Shown here: positions 9,001 to 15,669 of the stretch, piece after piece
How the letters are laid out: each line of letters starts with the position of its first letter
Numbering within the stretch: the stretch's first letter is position 1
NCBI GenBank assembly: GCA_964472545.1
Contig: CAYYNP010000082.1
Coordinates: 1 to 33,044, forward strand
Source of the DNA: CAYYNP01 sp964472545
GTDB taxonomy: Bacteria > Planctomycetota > Planctomycetia > Pirellulales > Thermoguttaceae
Reading direction: 5' to 3'
DNA: 33,044 nucleotides
The notes under the pieces: generated by a model
The model's input: only the letters and a program-made list of their open reading frames with translations
Told to the model about the DNA's origin: nothing
Database searches by the model: none
Program-made: the position numbers and the translations under genes

Positions 9001-9567
9001 ATCACCAACTTCAGCCGGCCCGGTGATCCGGCCGACCGCAATTGGCTCAAGAGCGACACGGCCGGCGGTATCTTCGGCCGCGGCGACGGCAACGTCGACG
9101 GTCAAGACATCACCGACCTGATCTCGAACTTCACCGGCGACGCCGGCCCGGCAAACGACGGCATCGCCGCCGCCGAGTACAACCCGGCCACCGGCGAGGT
9201 GCGCATCTTTGCCGACGGCGTGATGAGTTGGAGCCTGATCAGCGACGGCGAGTTCACCGACACCGGCCTGACCGCACTGACCGACGTGCTGCCGTTGGGC
9301 GACGCGGCGAACCTGGCGTCGCTGAACGAAAACACGATCGGCGAAGGCGGCTTCAACGGCACGATGAGCTACGCCGACGCGGCCCTGGGTGCGATCGTCC
9401 CCGCCGGCACCGACCCCAGCCAACTCACGCTCCAGTACGTCACCGGCTTCGGCGCCGAGCCGCAGATCGGCGCGATCAACGTCGTGCCGGAACCGGGAAC
9501 GCTGGCAATGTTGCTGGCATGTGCTCTTGGTGCGGGGCTGATTTGGAGGCGACGATGCTCGCGCTGA
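3058..9567 (+). CDS. Giant secreted LamG/PA14/dockerin protein with PEP-CTERM anchor
   Basis: A 2169-residue exported protein starting at ATG 3058 (Shine-Dalgarno AAGGAG). The signal peptide covers about residues 1-26 (hydrophobic LVLVVALAIVAFG, cleavage after ARA). In order: an N-terminal jelly-roll-like domain (about 28-220); Gly/Thr/Asp-rich beta-strand repeats of the autotransporter-associated type; LamG/ConA-like domains at about 417-628, 780-986 (GAWLFDEGAGT to MMDEFLIYDRALN) and 1581-1795 (YWTFDDGAGD to YMDELIIWDREL); a PA14-like module at about 1267-1414; a dockerin-like pair of calcium loops (DANGDGRVDGQD and GDGNVDGQD) at about 1964-2027; and a C-terminal VPEPGTLAML, hydrophobic segment and RRRCSR (2142-2169), the PEP-CTERM sorting signal. 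The likely role is binding of polysaccharide or extracellular matrix at the cell surface. No catalytic domain was recognised. Confidence 0.9.
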   Translation: MCDAVKTRLVLVVALAIVAFGTNARAIDYFDDFEGYAAGSSIVGLGDWVGWDGDMNPAMGGFVTDVYSHSGSHSLQIGGNPGLDTDVVYQFSGVNVGQHVFSAMTYVPSSATTTTHPFMLFMSGHPAPLTWSGGMEFLTGPGEVRYDGSPERTPMVRDEWVEARLEVDLDAGAASMYYGGTLLGNYAWNDTDPAFPQFAGVDLWVPVGSAPMYVDDTALTQIADLTWDNNHSQLSWGSPHWGPGGPPDEFANAILPAGNTDVVRVDADGATAYSLTVDRGGVNIMANQLLEIVRDVDFAQGTTLSLGNNATLSVGGGEVRTITAAVNPTLSVTSGTLEVGRLTATATDALTKVDGGELAVNTLQVRSSTVLHVDGGVLSLAGNNPLGGSTRPVMLGGGEIQIKAPLSTPADPGLVTTGLLAHFDAGGITGLDDGEQVTLWPDSSPAGGYDATAMGGTPRYVASVLGLNGKPAVRFSDGGNDWFEFNDVNNLRSAFLVLKDSAPGDAFQYILGDDTNYHFHAGEGGNFFDNRWVHGNVTNGTVKLDGQVIDGIQTQLPLDHSVLSIVTAGNVEVSTIAADRQGATGNCPDCTGRSWRGHMAEVLLYNVPLSAAEELQVTEHLQAKYGLGALLQLSMPEQDFIVTEDSAISAISDGPASFGTLTLRNGIITTKGEPMSFAETVIAADATAVGIDPRTETDFGGIDGSGPAGPFIFSKGGPLTLTVEPGYLTNMENATLDAREGTLTLNGAGAWAGATKAQISGGTLEIRAGDIAGGALTAGLVGAWLFDEGAGTIAVDSMGNGDGLVQGATWVNDPQRGWVLDFNAVGQVEVGAGPFATVSDAVTIAFWQNGDAATQPRNDTIFQAKIGGARALGSHVPWSNSNVYWDAGGANSCCADRSNFVIPPEDFEGRWNHYAYTKDTNTGEMKVFINGAERHSAGGRTIPLDNIDRIFIGSEEDFNYYDGMMDEFLIYDRALNAAEVSQLFNDGLQFADLPPVDMTDKELSVVDAGTLRASPSPVNLGTLTVIDGAALTTSGASVSFTDVVFDGDATVTFTSNTDTTLTAATGIDGQGQELVIEIDGGAQTIVNKVGTGLDSTTFELYGGELVGLIDASGTTFGTADLSFNGGGVLLSSTGGNQTFDVPLAIEGDGTFGAAEVPGGVAGVTLTLGSAANGVTFEGGAVFSLEASDGYTLSVDGPAIGLGGFRSTAGTVNLTGVAAKDYEGITAVSDGLMTVDAPLPNTSNIEVTGGTLVLNQPATTNGAFVPGEIIYGYYSGATAAVIAGTDDGSLNGANGGLFKLTPTRSQVWVDEVWQQGNIADNYGQMWSGVFIAPATGTYNFDVHGDDHEIFYIDLNQDGEFHGAAEHITDNVPPDGWNTPKIGTAELEAGQRYGFALAHTEGGGGDFLNFTLTPPDGAPVRANPSLQPGWWGHAVASTTRVADGTLEINAPLITGRVAVSDGGTINVNAGGSVEAGALSISSGGTMNVGADGNVTLDTLTILGGGVYDTQVPASARTLTLRGGGTVLTNGNRVTVSESLNAGNYSITVDAGGDFSVMGADLAAGIDALTLGGDVRYNGPRAPISYWTFDDGAGDIAVNSADPTLNGTLIDLGTGALPAWSTRGKIDGAVVFDGNGYVDLPDGYADFTGGITLAGWIYHLSYPDWGRIIDFGNGAGVDNVLLAHRGTTGDAQWMFYDAAGGDELIQPNGIFTTFGWQHIVATCDDGPTNGATMKLYVNGDLAFEEDGKSTPANVLRTNNYIGESNWDANAFFHGYMDELIIWDRELSAEEIGELHIAGVLGDPAPDFTQVSLGGTLDGTGTLTADLTLNGRIVPSGPDGGGSGTINFRGDVRMTGETSTVLTMDAAGMSQLANLGNSDLVLGGELQYRVEGIDAADEGKDVNVSIVSALSEGVIQGVFDVVPPGSAAAPAHLEAGVFHKGLTYGAAFPPTDPPSYFNVDAAFHVAIGGDANGDGRVDGQDITNLITNFSRPGDPADRNWLKSDTAGGIFGRGDGNVDGQDITDLISNFTGDAGPANDGIAAAEYNPATGEVRIFADGVMSWSLISDGEFTDTGLTALTDVLPLGDAANLASLNENTIGEGGFNGTMSYADAALGAIVPAGTDPSQLTLQYVTGFGAEPQIGAINVVPEPGTLAMLLACALGAGLIWRRRCSR

Positions 9568-9710
9568 GTGGGCGTCGGCCAGCCGTCGGATTGCGGGGCG
9601 AGCAGGGCGGTCGCCTGTGCACGGGGCTCGGAAAACGTGTATAGTGTAGGTTGTGAACCGAAGCATAATCGCTTCAGGAACACGAGTCGGGTCGAGAGCG
9701 ACGCGGAAGC
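9568..9710. other. Short intergenic region with possible -10 and dyad
   Basis: TATAGT at 9640-9645 could be a -10 element for the propeller gene, but no good -35 lies at the right distance. GAAGC (9660-9664) and GCTTC (9671-9675) form a small dyad around ATAATC. No T-rich terminator for the giant gene is visible. Confidence 0.3.
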
Positions 9711-10991
9711 ATGATACTGAGACGACCATTCCGTATGGTGTTCCTCATCTTGTTGCTCGGCGCGCGTGCGCACGGCGAAACGGCACCCAATTGGGACAAG
9801 TGGCGAGGGCCAAATGGAAACAGCATTGCCTACGAAAAGGACTGGGACCCCGGCGCTCTGAGGCCGGAGCCGAAATACGTTTGGCGCGCAACGGTCGGCT
9901 ACGGCTATTCGGCGCCGTGCATTGTGGGCGATTACCTCTATACCATGGGCAACGAGGACGGGATCGATTCCGTATTCTGCCTTCGCGCCGACGACGGCCG
10001 TGAGGTCTGGCGATACAGCTATCCCTGCGAACCCGGCTCCTTCGCCGGACCGCGTGCCACGCCCGTCCACTCAAACGGCCTGATCTACTGCGTGAGCCGC
10101 GAAGGGCTACTGACTTGCCTCGGCGCAAAGAGCGGCAAGGTCGCGTGGCAGGAAGATCTCGCGCAGATCGCCAATGCAGAAGCGCCCCGATGGGGAATCT
10201 CGTCATCGGTCGTCATCAAGGACAACTTGCTTCTGCTGAACGTGGGAAAACACGGCCTGGCCTTGGACAAGCGGGACGGGGCGATCGTCTGGCAAAGCCC
10301 CAAAGCAATTTGCGGCTATGCCTCACCGGTCCTCTATGAATCGGGGGGAACCGATTGCCTGGTGGCTTTTGGAGAGAAGGCGCTTTACGGAGTCGAACTC
10401 CGCAGCGGAAGACTGTTGTGGATGCAAGAGTGGATCACCAGACTCGACGAACAATCGGCCGATCCCGTCGTATGGGGCAAATACGTCTTCGTCTCGACCA
10501 TCTACAGTCGAGGTTGTGCCGTCTTCGATATCTCGGACAACCGCCCCCGGGAGGTGTGGGTCAACGATGCGCTGGTCAACAAGTTCAGCAGTTCCGTGTT
10601 GTACGAAGGAAAACTCTACGGAGTCCACGGCAATACGATCAAACGAAAGGGAAATAGCTGGGACGTAGGCCGGCACAAGGGCTCACTCTGCTGTGTAGAC
10701 TTCTCGACCGGAAAGCTGCTCTGGGAACAAGGGGTCGGCATAGCATCCCTGATCATCGTCGACGGTAAGCTCATCGTGCTCAACGAACGAGGGAAGCTCT
10801 TCATCGCAGAGGCCACGCCCGACGGTTATCGCGAATTGGCCGGCGCACAAGTGCACGTCCGCGGAGAAGACAGCCGTGAAGCCAAAGGCAAATGCTGGAC
10901 GGCGCCCGTCTTCTGCCGGAGCAGGATCTACTGCCGCAACGATCGAGGGGATATCGTGTGCATAGATATGCGGCCCCGTCAAGTGATGTAA
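9711..10991 (+). CDS. Secreted PQQ-like beta-propeller protein
   Basis: A 426-residue protein starting at ATG 9711; ATG 9735 is an alternative that leaves a shorter but complete signal peptide. The hydrophobic segment MVFLILLLGARAHG is followed by WDKWRGPNGNSIA, the WRGPxGxS opening common in planctomycete PQQ-propeller proteins. Propeller blades show as recurring DDGREVWRYS, SGKVAWQEDL, DGAIVWQSP, SGRLLWMQEW and TGKLLWEQGV strands. The fold resembles BamB and quinoprotein propellers. No dehydrogenase active-site motif was seen, so it is more likely a binding or scaffold protein than an enzyme. It follows the giant surface protein by 143 bases, but a shared role is only a guess. Confidence 0.83.
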   Translation: MILRRPFRMVFLILLLGARAHGETAPNWDKWRGPNGNSIAYEKDWDPGALRPEPKYVWRATVGYGYSAPCIVGDYLYTMGNEDGIDSVFCLRADDGREVWRYSYPCEPGSFAGPRATPVHSNGLIYCVSREGLLTCLGAKSGKVAWQEDLAQIANAEAPRWGISSSVVIKDNLLLLNVGKHGLALDKRDGAIVWQSPKAICGYASPVLYESGGTDCLVAFGEKALYGVELRSGRLLWMQEWITRLDEQSADPVVWGKYVFVSTIYSRGCAVFDISDNRPREVWVNDALVNKFSSSVLYEGKLYGVHGNTIKRKGNSWDVGRHKGSLCCVDFSTGKLLWEQGVGIASLIIVDGKLIVLNERGKLFIAEATPDGYRELAGAQVHVRGEDSREAKGKCWTAPVFCRSRIYCRNDRGDIVCIDMRPRQVM

Positions 10992-11227
10992 GTCGTTGAC
11001 AGCAGCGTTCTTGGGCAAGCTCGCCGGGCGTCGAGTCACGCTGTGGCCCTTGTCCTCTGGCCGGCGGCCGGATAGAACCATGGCAAAAGGCACCGAAGTC
11101 GGCACGTCTTCCGTGGTGTGCTCCATGGCCCCGGCAGGGCCGACGAGCTAACAGAACGCGGATCCAAGGTGAGCGTCGACACGCCGCTGAAGATGTTGGA
11201 CCTCGTCGATCATAACGGAGATCACCC
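10992..11227. other. Intergenic region before the sugar cluster
   Basis: No supported gene. A GTG-started 22-codon frame at 11169-11237 would overlap the aldolase start, but it has no ribosome binding site of note. No promoter consensus or hairpin stood out. Confidence 0.4.
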
Positions 11228-12082
11228 GTGCCGTTAGTCAGTCCGCTGGCCATGTTGCAGGCCGCCCGCCAAGGCGGATACTGTGTGGGGGCGTTTAACC
11301 TGGTCGACTATCTCACGACCGAGGCGATCGTCGAGGCCGCCGAAGCCCGGCGGGCGCCGGTGATGCTGCAAACGTCGTCGGCCACGGTGAAGCGATTCGG
11401 CGTGAAGAACCTGGTAGCCATGGCCCAAATGGCCGCCGCCGAGAGCCCCGTCGACGTGGCCCTGCATCTCGACCACGGCACCGATCGCGACGTGATCCTC
11501 AAGGCAATCCGCGAGGGCTACACCTCGGTGATGTTCGACGGATCGAGGTATCCCCTGGAAGAAAACGCCGCTCGCACGCGCGAAATCGTCGCGGCGGCGC
11601 GGGCCCAAGGCGTGGCCGTCGAAGGCGAGATCGGCGTGGTGGCGGGCGTCGAGGACGACATCGTGATCCGGCAAGACGAAGCCATCTACACCACGCCCAC
11701 CGAAGCGCTGGAGTTCGTGCGGAAGACGGGCGTTGACTTCCTGGCCGCGGCCATCGGCACCGCGCACGGGTTCTACAAGGTCGAACCCCGGTTGGATATC
11801 GACACGCTGAGGAGCGTCGCCGCTGCCACCGAGTGTCCGATGGTGGTACACGGCGGCACGGGCTTGCCGATGGACGTCGTGCGGGAGTTGGTTTCCGCCG
11901 GGGCGGCCAAGATGAACGTCTCGACGCAGATCAAGCAAAGCTACATCGACGCCTTGCACGGCTACATTGAAGCGCATCGCCGCGAGTACAATCCGCTGAA
12001 GCTGCTCGACCACGCCCGGCAGGAGTTGGTCGAGATGATCGGGGAGTATATGGAAGTGTTGGGAAGCGCGGGCAAGGCTTGA
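11228..12082 (+). CDS. Class II ketose-bisphosphate aldolase (GatY/KbaY/Fba family)
   Basis: A 284-residue zinc-dependent aldolase starting at GTG 11228. Catalytic Asp82 and zinc-binding His83 are in LHLDHG, Glu132 and Glu134 in VEGEIG, His180 in GTAHGFY and His208 in VVHGGTG. These positions coincide with the numbering of E. coli tagatose-bisphosphate aldolases, and the length matches too. The family cleaves fructose- or tagatose-1,6-bisphosphate, or related phosphorylated ketoses, to glycerone phosphate and an aldehyde. It heads a co-directional set with a PHP protein (37-base gap), a DeoC-like aldolase and an FGGY kinase, which suggests breakdown of a specific sugar rather than housekeeping glycolysis. 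The precise substrate cannot be read from sequence. Confidence 0.88.
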   Translation: MPLVSPLAMLQAARQGGYCVGAFNLVDYLTTEAIVEAAEARRAPVMLQTSSATVKRFGVKNLVAMAQMAAAESPVDVALHLDHGTDRDVILKAIREGYTSVMFDGSRYPLEENAARTREIVAAARAQGVAVEGEIGVVAGVEDDIVIRQDEAIYTTPTEALEFVRKTGVDFLAAAIGTAHGFYKVEPRLDIDTLRSVAAATECPMVVHGGTGLPMDVVRELVSAGAAKMNVSTQIKQSYIDALHGYIEAHRREYNPLKLLDHARQELVEMIGEYMEVLGSAGKA

Positions 12083-12119
12083 CGAGACCCTCCACGCAAA
12101 ACATAGCAGGAGAAACGCC

Positions 12120-13082
12120 GTGGCCGATGCACCGCACGATCGCTATGCCTGCGACATGCACTGCCATACGGTGCGTTCCGACGGCAACGACACGCCACAA
12201 GAACTCATCGACAACGCGGCCGCCTTGGGACTGCACGCGGTGGCGATCACCGATCACGACGTCCCGCCGCCGGAGGCGATCGAATTGGCCGACGGCCGCA
12301 CGGTGCCGATCGTCGATTATGCGGCCGAGCGCGGCGTGCGTCTGGTCTTGGGCTACGAGTTTTCCTGCGACACGCACGTCGACGACGTCCATATCTGTGG
12401 CTACGGGCTCGACTGGCACGCGGCCGACCTGCGCGACGAAGTGGCGGCCGCCATGCGGAGCAAGACGGAAGGCTACCAGGAACTCTGCCGGCGGCTGACC
12501 GATGCGTTCATGCCGATCGACTGGGAAGCCGACATGCTGCACTATCGCACCCCGGACGGAATACCCGTTCGACGCGATCCGGCCGACGTGCAGCGCAAGC
12601 ACATCTTCGAGGTGATGGCCGCCCGGGGCTATGCCGACGATTGGAGCCAGGCCAAGATCCTGGTCCGCGACAATCCCGCGCTGAACGTGCAGCGGCGGAA
12701 GATCGATCCGGCCGAAGCGATCGGGCTGTGTCACCGCTGCGGCGGCCTGGCCGTGCTCGCCCATCCATACCTGATCGACGAGACGATCGACGTGCCCGGC
12801 CGGGCGAAGCAGTCGCGCGCCGAATACATCGACGGTTTGATCGCCGCCGGATTGGACGGCATCGAAGTTTGCTACACGTACGACAAGACAACCTACAAGG
12901 GAACGCAAACCCCCGAGGCGATCGAAGCGGAGGTCCGCGCCCGCTACGCCGACCGGCTGCGAATCCTCAGCGGCGGCTCCGACTATCACGCCGACCACAA
13001 GAAAGGCGCCGCGAAGGTTCGCGGCCTCGCAGAGCGGGGGCTGACGGTCGACGAGTTCGAGGAAGCGTTTGGCGAGTTGTAG
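12120..13082 (+). CDS. PHP-domain metal-dependent phosphoesterase
   Basis: A 320-residue protein starting at GTG 12120, with AGGAGA six bases upstream. The PHP metal-binding motifs are present in order: CDMHCHTVRSDG, AITDHD, LGYEFSC, LAHPYL and GGSDYHADHKKG. This family (YciV/RNase AM-like and related) hydrolyses phosphoester bonds in nucleotides, short RNAs or small phosphorylated compounds. Its place between two aldolases and before a sugar kinase suggests action on a phosphorylated sugar intermediate, but that is inference. The TAG stop (13080-13082) is formed by the GTAG head of the repeat at 13079-13154. Confidence 0.87.
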   Translation: MADAPHDRYACDMHCHTVRSDGNDTPQELIDNAAALGLHAVAITDHDVPPPEAIELADGRTVPIVDYAAERGVRLVLGYEFSCDTHVDDVHICGYGLDWHAADLRDEVAAAMRSKTEGYQELCRRLTDAFMPIDWEADMLHYRTPDGIPVRRDPADVQRKHIFEVMAARGYADDWSQAKILVRDNPALNVQRRKIDPAEAIGLCHRCGGLAVLAHPYLIDETIDVPGRAKQSRAEYIDGLIAAGLDGIEVCYTYDKTTYKGTQTPEAIEAEVRARYADRLRILSGGSDYHADHKKGAAKVRGLAERGLTVDEFEEAFGEL

Positions 13083-13154
13083 GGTGCGTCTCGACGCACC
13101 ACGAATTTGCGGCGCTGCGCGCAGCCGGCAACGGTGCGTCGAGACGCACGCTAC
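13079..13154. repeat. 76-nt GTAG-headed REP pair (BIME-like), copy A
   Basis: GTAG (13079-13082) is followed by the hairpin GGTGCGTC-TC-GACGCACC. After 32 bases an inverted copy follows (13133-13149) and ends in CTAC (13151-13154), with one change near its end. Outward-facing GTAG heads on two inverted hairpins match the architecture of REP/BIME elements mobilised by RAYT (Y1 HUH) transposases. The head overlaps the stop codon of the PHP gene. Confidence 0.8.
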
Positions 13155-13173
13155 TCTTTGGAGACGAAAAGCA

Positions 13174-13884
13174 ATGGCTGAACTAAAGCGATGGGATCGA
13201 GAAACGCTGGCCAAGACACTTGACTTCTCGATCCTCCCGAAAGAAGCCACCGAGGCAGAAATCCGCGAGGGTTGCGCGATCACGCGCCGCTACGGCTTTG
13301 CCGCGTTCTACACCGGCAGTGCCTACTGGGCCCCGGTCATCCGGGGAGAGTTGGCCGGAATGGACGACGTCGAGATCGGCACCGGGATCGCCTTTCCCTT
13401 CGGCAACGCGCCGGCGGCCGTCAAGGCGTTCGAGGTGGAAGACGCCGTGCGGCGCGGATGCACCGCGGTCGACATGGTGATGAACGTCGGCGCCCTGCGC
13501 AGCGGCCATTACGCGGCGGTCGAGGAAGAACTCCAGTCGTTTGTTGCCGCCGCGGGCAGTGCCGTAACGAAGTGCATCCTCGAAGTCTGCTACCTCAGCG
13601 ATGAGGAGATTGCCGCCGCCTGCAAGCTCATCGCCGAGACGGGCATCCACTACGCCAAGACCTCGACCGGCCAGTTCCAAGGGCCCGGCATGAAGCAGTT
13701 CCTGGTGATGCGCGACACGCTCGAAGGAACCGCCGTCAAGCTGAAGGTGGCCGGCGTAAAGTTCCCCCGGCCGCAGAATGCGATGGCGTTTCTCGCTGCC
13801 GGCGCCCATCGCATCGGCACCCGGGCGGCGCCGGAGATCGTCGATGCGCTGGAGACGATGCGCCGTATCGGTTTCAGCCGGTAG
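13174..13884 (+). CDS. DeoC-family aldolase, divergent active-site surroundings
   Basis: A 236-residue class I aldolase related to deoxyribose-phosphate aldolase, starting at ATG 13174. Conserved core: Asp100 in TAVDMVMNVGAL, the KCILEVCYL strand, the Schiff-base Lys162 in YAKTSTG and Lys191 in LKVAG. Differences from canonical DeoC are clear: the IDHTLL motif reads LDFSIL, the VCVNP segment reads FAAFYTGSAYW, and the phosphate-binding GGIR turn reads AGVKF. Chemistry by Schiff base is therefore likely, but the substrate may not be deoxyribose-5-phosphate. The start lies 20 bases after repeat A, and the TAG stop is formed by the GTAG head of repeat B. Context suggests a sugar-phosphate aldolase working with the downstream kinase. 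Confidence 0.82.
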   Translation: MAELKRWDRETLAKTLDFSILPKEATEAEIREGCAITRRYGFAAFYTGSAYWAPVIRGELAGMDDVEIGTGIAFPFGNAPAAVKAFEVEDAVRRGCTAVDMVMNVGALRSGHYAAVEEELQSFVAAAGSAVTKCILEVCYLSDEEIAAACKLIAETGIHYAKTSTGQFQGPGMKQFLVMRDTLEGTAVKLKVAGVKFPRPQNAMAFLAAGAHRIGTRAAPEIVDALETMRRIGFSR

Positions 13885-13956
13885 GGTGCGTCTCGACGCA
13901 CCTTGAATCCGGGACGATACGTGCGGCGCGCCGTGGTGCGTCCAGACGCACCCTAC
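13881..13956. repeat. 76-nt GTAG-headed REP pair (BIME-like), copy B
   Basis: The same architecture and exact length as copy A. GTAG 13881-13884 leads GGTGCGTC-TC-GACGCACC, and the inverted partner GGTGCGTC-CA-GACGCACC-CTAC ends at 13956. The connecting sequence differs from copy A, so the hairpin ends are what is conserved. It separates the DeoC-like gene from the kinase and ends ten bases before the kinase Shine-Dalgarno. Confidence 0.82.
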
Positions 13957-13979
13957 GCGGACTTCGGAGAAGAACAACC

Positions 13980-15524
13980 ATGCCAAGATACCTCGCCGGC
14001 GTCGACGTGGGCACGACCGGGGCCCGTTGTATGATCTTCGACTTCGACGGCCGGCCGGCGGGCGGCCACTATCGCGAATACGGTGCCGATTACCCCAAGC
14101 CGGGTTGGGTGGAGCAAGACGCCAACGGGCTGACCGCCAAGACGATGGAGGCCTGCCGCGCGGCGATCGCCACCTCCGATATCGACGCCCGGGAGATCGC
14201 CTCGATCGGCTTCTCTTCACAACGTTCGGTCACCTGTCCGCTGGCCAAGGACGGCACGCTGGTCCGCCCGATCTTCTCCTGGCAAGACGCCCGGGCGGCG
14301 GCCGAGGTTGAGGAACTCCGCCGAACGGTCGACGCCGACGAGTATTACGCCCAGAGCGGCGTTCCGCTGGGCACCACCTGGGTGCTCGCCAAGCTGCTGT
14401 GGATGCGCAAGCACGAGCCGGAACTCTACGCCAAGACCCGCAAGTTCGTACAGAACCAGGACCTCGTATTGCGGGCGTTCGGGGCCGACGATTTCTACAC
14501 CGACCTCTGTTGCATGGCCTTCTACGGCGTGTGGGACGTTCGCCGATCGACGTTCAACGAGGCGTTGCTTCGCCGACTCGACCTGACGCCGGAGATGTTC
14601 GGCACGCCGACGTGCCCCGGCACGCAAGTGGGCACGATCGGCAAATCCGTTGCCGAGAAGACCGGCTTTGCCGTTGGCACGCCGATCTGTGTCGGCGCCG
14701 GCGACCAGAATTGCAGCGTGGTAGGTATGGGAGCCGTTCGCCCCGGACTGGCCACCGTGACCCTCGGCACGGCCGGCCTGGCGATCCTGCCCACGGCCGA
14801 ACCGGTCGCCGGCTTCGGCGGAATGATGATCACCAACCACGCCGACGGCCGAATGTGGGAGGTCGAGGGACTCTCCAACGCGGCGGCCGCGTGCTTGCGT
14901 TGGTTTCGCGACGCGATCGCCACACGCGAGAAGGAAGTGGAAACCGGCGGCGGACGCTCCGCTTACGAACAACTCGATGAGTTGGCGGCTACGGCCGAGC
15001 CGGGAAGCCGGGGATTGCTCTACCTGCCCTATTTAGCCACGGCCGCTACGCCGCGGTGGAATCCCAATGCCCGGGCCGCGTTTGTGGGGCTCTCATTCGC
15101 CCACGGCCGGGCCGAACTGACCCGCGCCGTGATGGAGGGCGTCGTGCTGGAAATCCGCGACATCCTCCAGCGATGGCGCGACGCCGGCATGGAGGTCGAC
15201 ACGTTGCGAATCGGCGGCGGCGCCACCCGCTCGGCGTTGTGGAATCAGATCCAGGCCGACGTCTACGGCCGGCCCGTCGAAACGCTCCAATGTGGCGAGT
15301 CGACCGTGCTGGGCGCCGCCATGCTTGGCGGCGTTGGGGCCGGCCTGTTTCGGTCGCTCGATGAGGGCGTCGCGGCGATGGTCAAGGTCAGCGGCCAAAT
15401 CGAGCCGAACGACGCCCGACATCGGCGTTACGAAGAGATGTACCACGCCTATGTCAAGGCCTACCAAGGGCTTAGCGACGGCGGGGCGTTCGATCTGCTG
15501 GCCCGAATGCAAGCTGGCGAGTAG
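13980..15524 (+). CDS. FGGY-family carbohydrate kinase (xylulokinase-like)
   Basis: A 514-residue sugar kinase starting at ATG 13980, with GGAGA at 13966-13970. The N-terminal phosphate loop AGVDVGTTGARCMIFDFDG, the catalytic Asp242 in GAGDQNCSVVG, the TLGTAG loop and the C-terminal adenosine-binding RIGGGATRSALWNQI are all typical. Length is normal for xylulokinase, ribulokinase and LsrK-type kinases. It probably phosphorylates a ketose or sugar alcohol, whose product is then cleaved by one of the two aldolases upstream. Which sugar is used cannot be decided; no transporter or isomerase is encoded nearby. Confidence 0.88.
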   Translation: MPRYLAGVDVGTTGARCMIFDFDGRPAGGHYREYGADYPKPGWVEQDANGLTAKTMEACRAAIATSDIDAREIASIGFSSQRSVTCPLAKDGTLVRPIFSWQDARAAAEVEELRRTVDADEYYAQSGVPLGTTWVLAKLLWMRKHEPELYAKTRKFVQNQDLVLRAFGADDFYTDLCCMAFYGVWDVRRSTFNEALLRRLDLTPEMFGTPTCPGTQVGTIGKSVAEKTGFAVGTPICVGAGDQNCSVVGMGAVRPGLATVTLGTAGLAILPTAEPVAGFGGMMITNHADGRMWEVEGLSNAAAACLRWFRDAIATREKEVETGGGRSAYEQLDELAATAEPGSRGLLYLPYLATAATPRWNPNARAAFVGLSFAHGRAELTRAVMEGVVLEIRDILQRWRDAGMEVDTLRIGGGATRSALWNQIQADVYGRPVETLQCGESTVLGAAMLGGVGAGLFRSLDEGVAAMVKVSGQIEPNDARHRRYEEMYHAYVKAYQGLSDGGAFDLLARMQAGE

Positions 15525-15565
15525 CGGTAGCGTCGTCGCGGCGTGCGATCGGAATCCGCACGATG

Positions 15566-15587
15566 GTAGGATGCATCTTGACGCATC
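15566..15587 (+). repeat. Divergent single REP-like hairpin
   Basis: GTAG (15566-15569) is followed by GATGCATCTTGACGCATC, a variant of the GGTGCGTC/GACGCACC hairpin with several changes and no obvious inverted partner. It lies 42 bases after the kinase stop and may be a decayed member of the same family. Confidence 0.5.
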
Positions 15588-15635
15588 GGGAATCTGCCAG
15601 CCCTCGAAAACTCCGAGAAATCCGCCGATTCCCCC

Positions 15636-15669
15636 TTGCCTCGTATAGTGTTTAGTATATACTACACAC
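15636..15669 (+). promoter_or_regulatory. Promoter with palindromic operator over the -10 of the XRE gene
   Basis: TTGCCT (15636-15641) and TATACT (15658-15663) are separated by 16 bases. A 22-nt palindrome at 15648-15669 (GTGT, TTAGTATATACTAC, ACAC) matches in 10 of 11 pairs and is centred inside the -10 box. It ends directly before ATG 15670. The expected transcription start, about seven bases after the -10, coincides with the A of that ATG, and no Shine-Dalgarno is present. This is the layout of a leaderless, self-repressed regulator gene. Confidence 0.6.

Noticed and set aside
3277..9729. A 2150-codon open frame antisense to the giant surface protein.
   Set aside because: It mirrors the codon periodicity of the Gly/Asp/Ala/Thr-rich gene on the plus strand (GGC, GAC and GCC codons read as GCC, GTC and GGC). 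It has no signal, no domain and no ribosome binding site, while the plus-strand product has clear domains from end to end.
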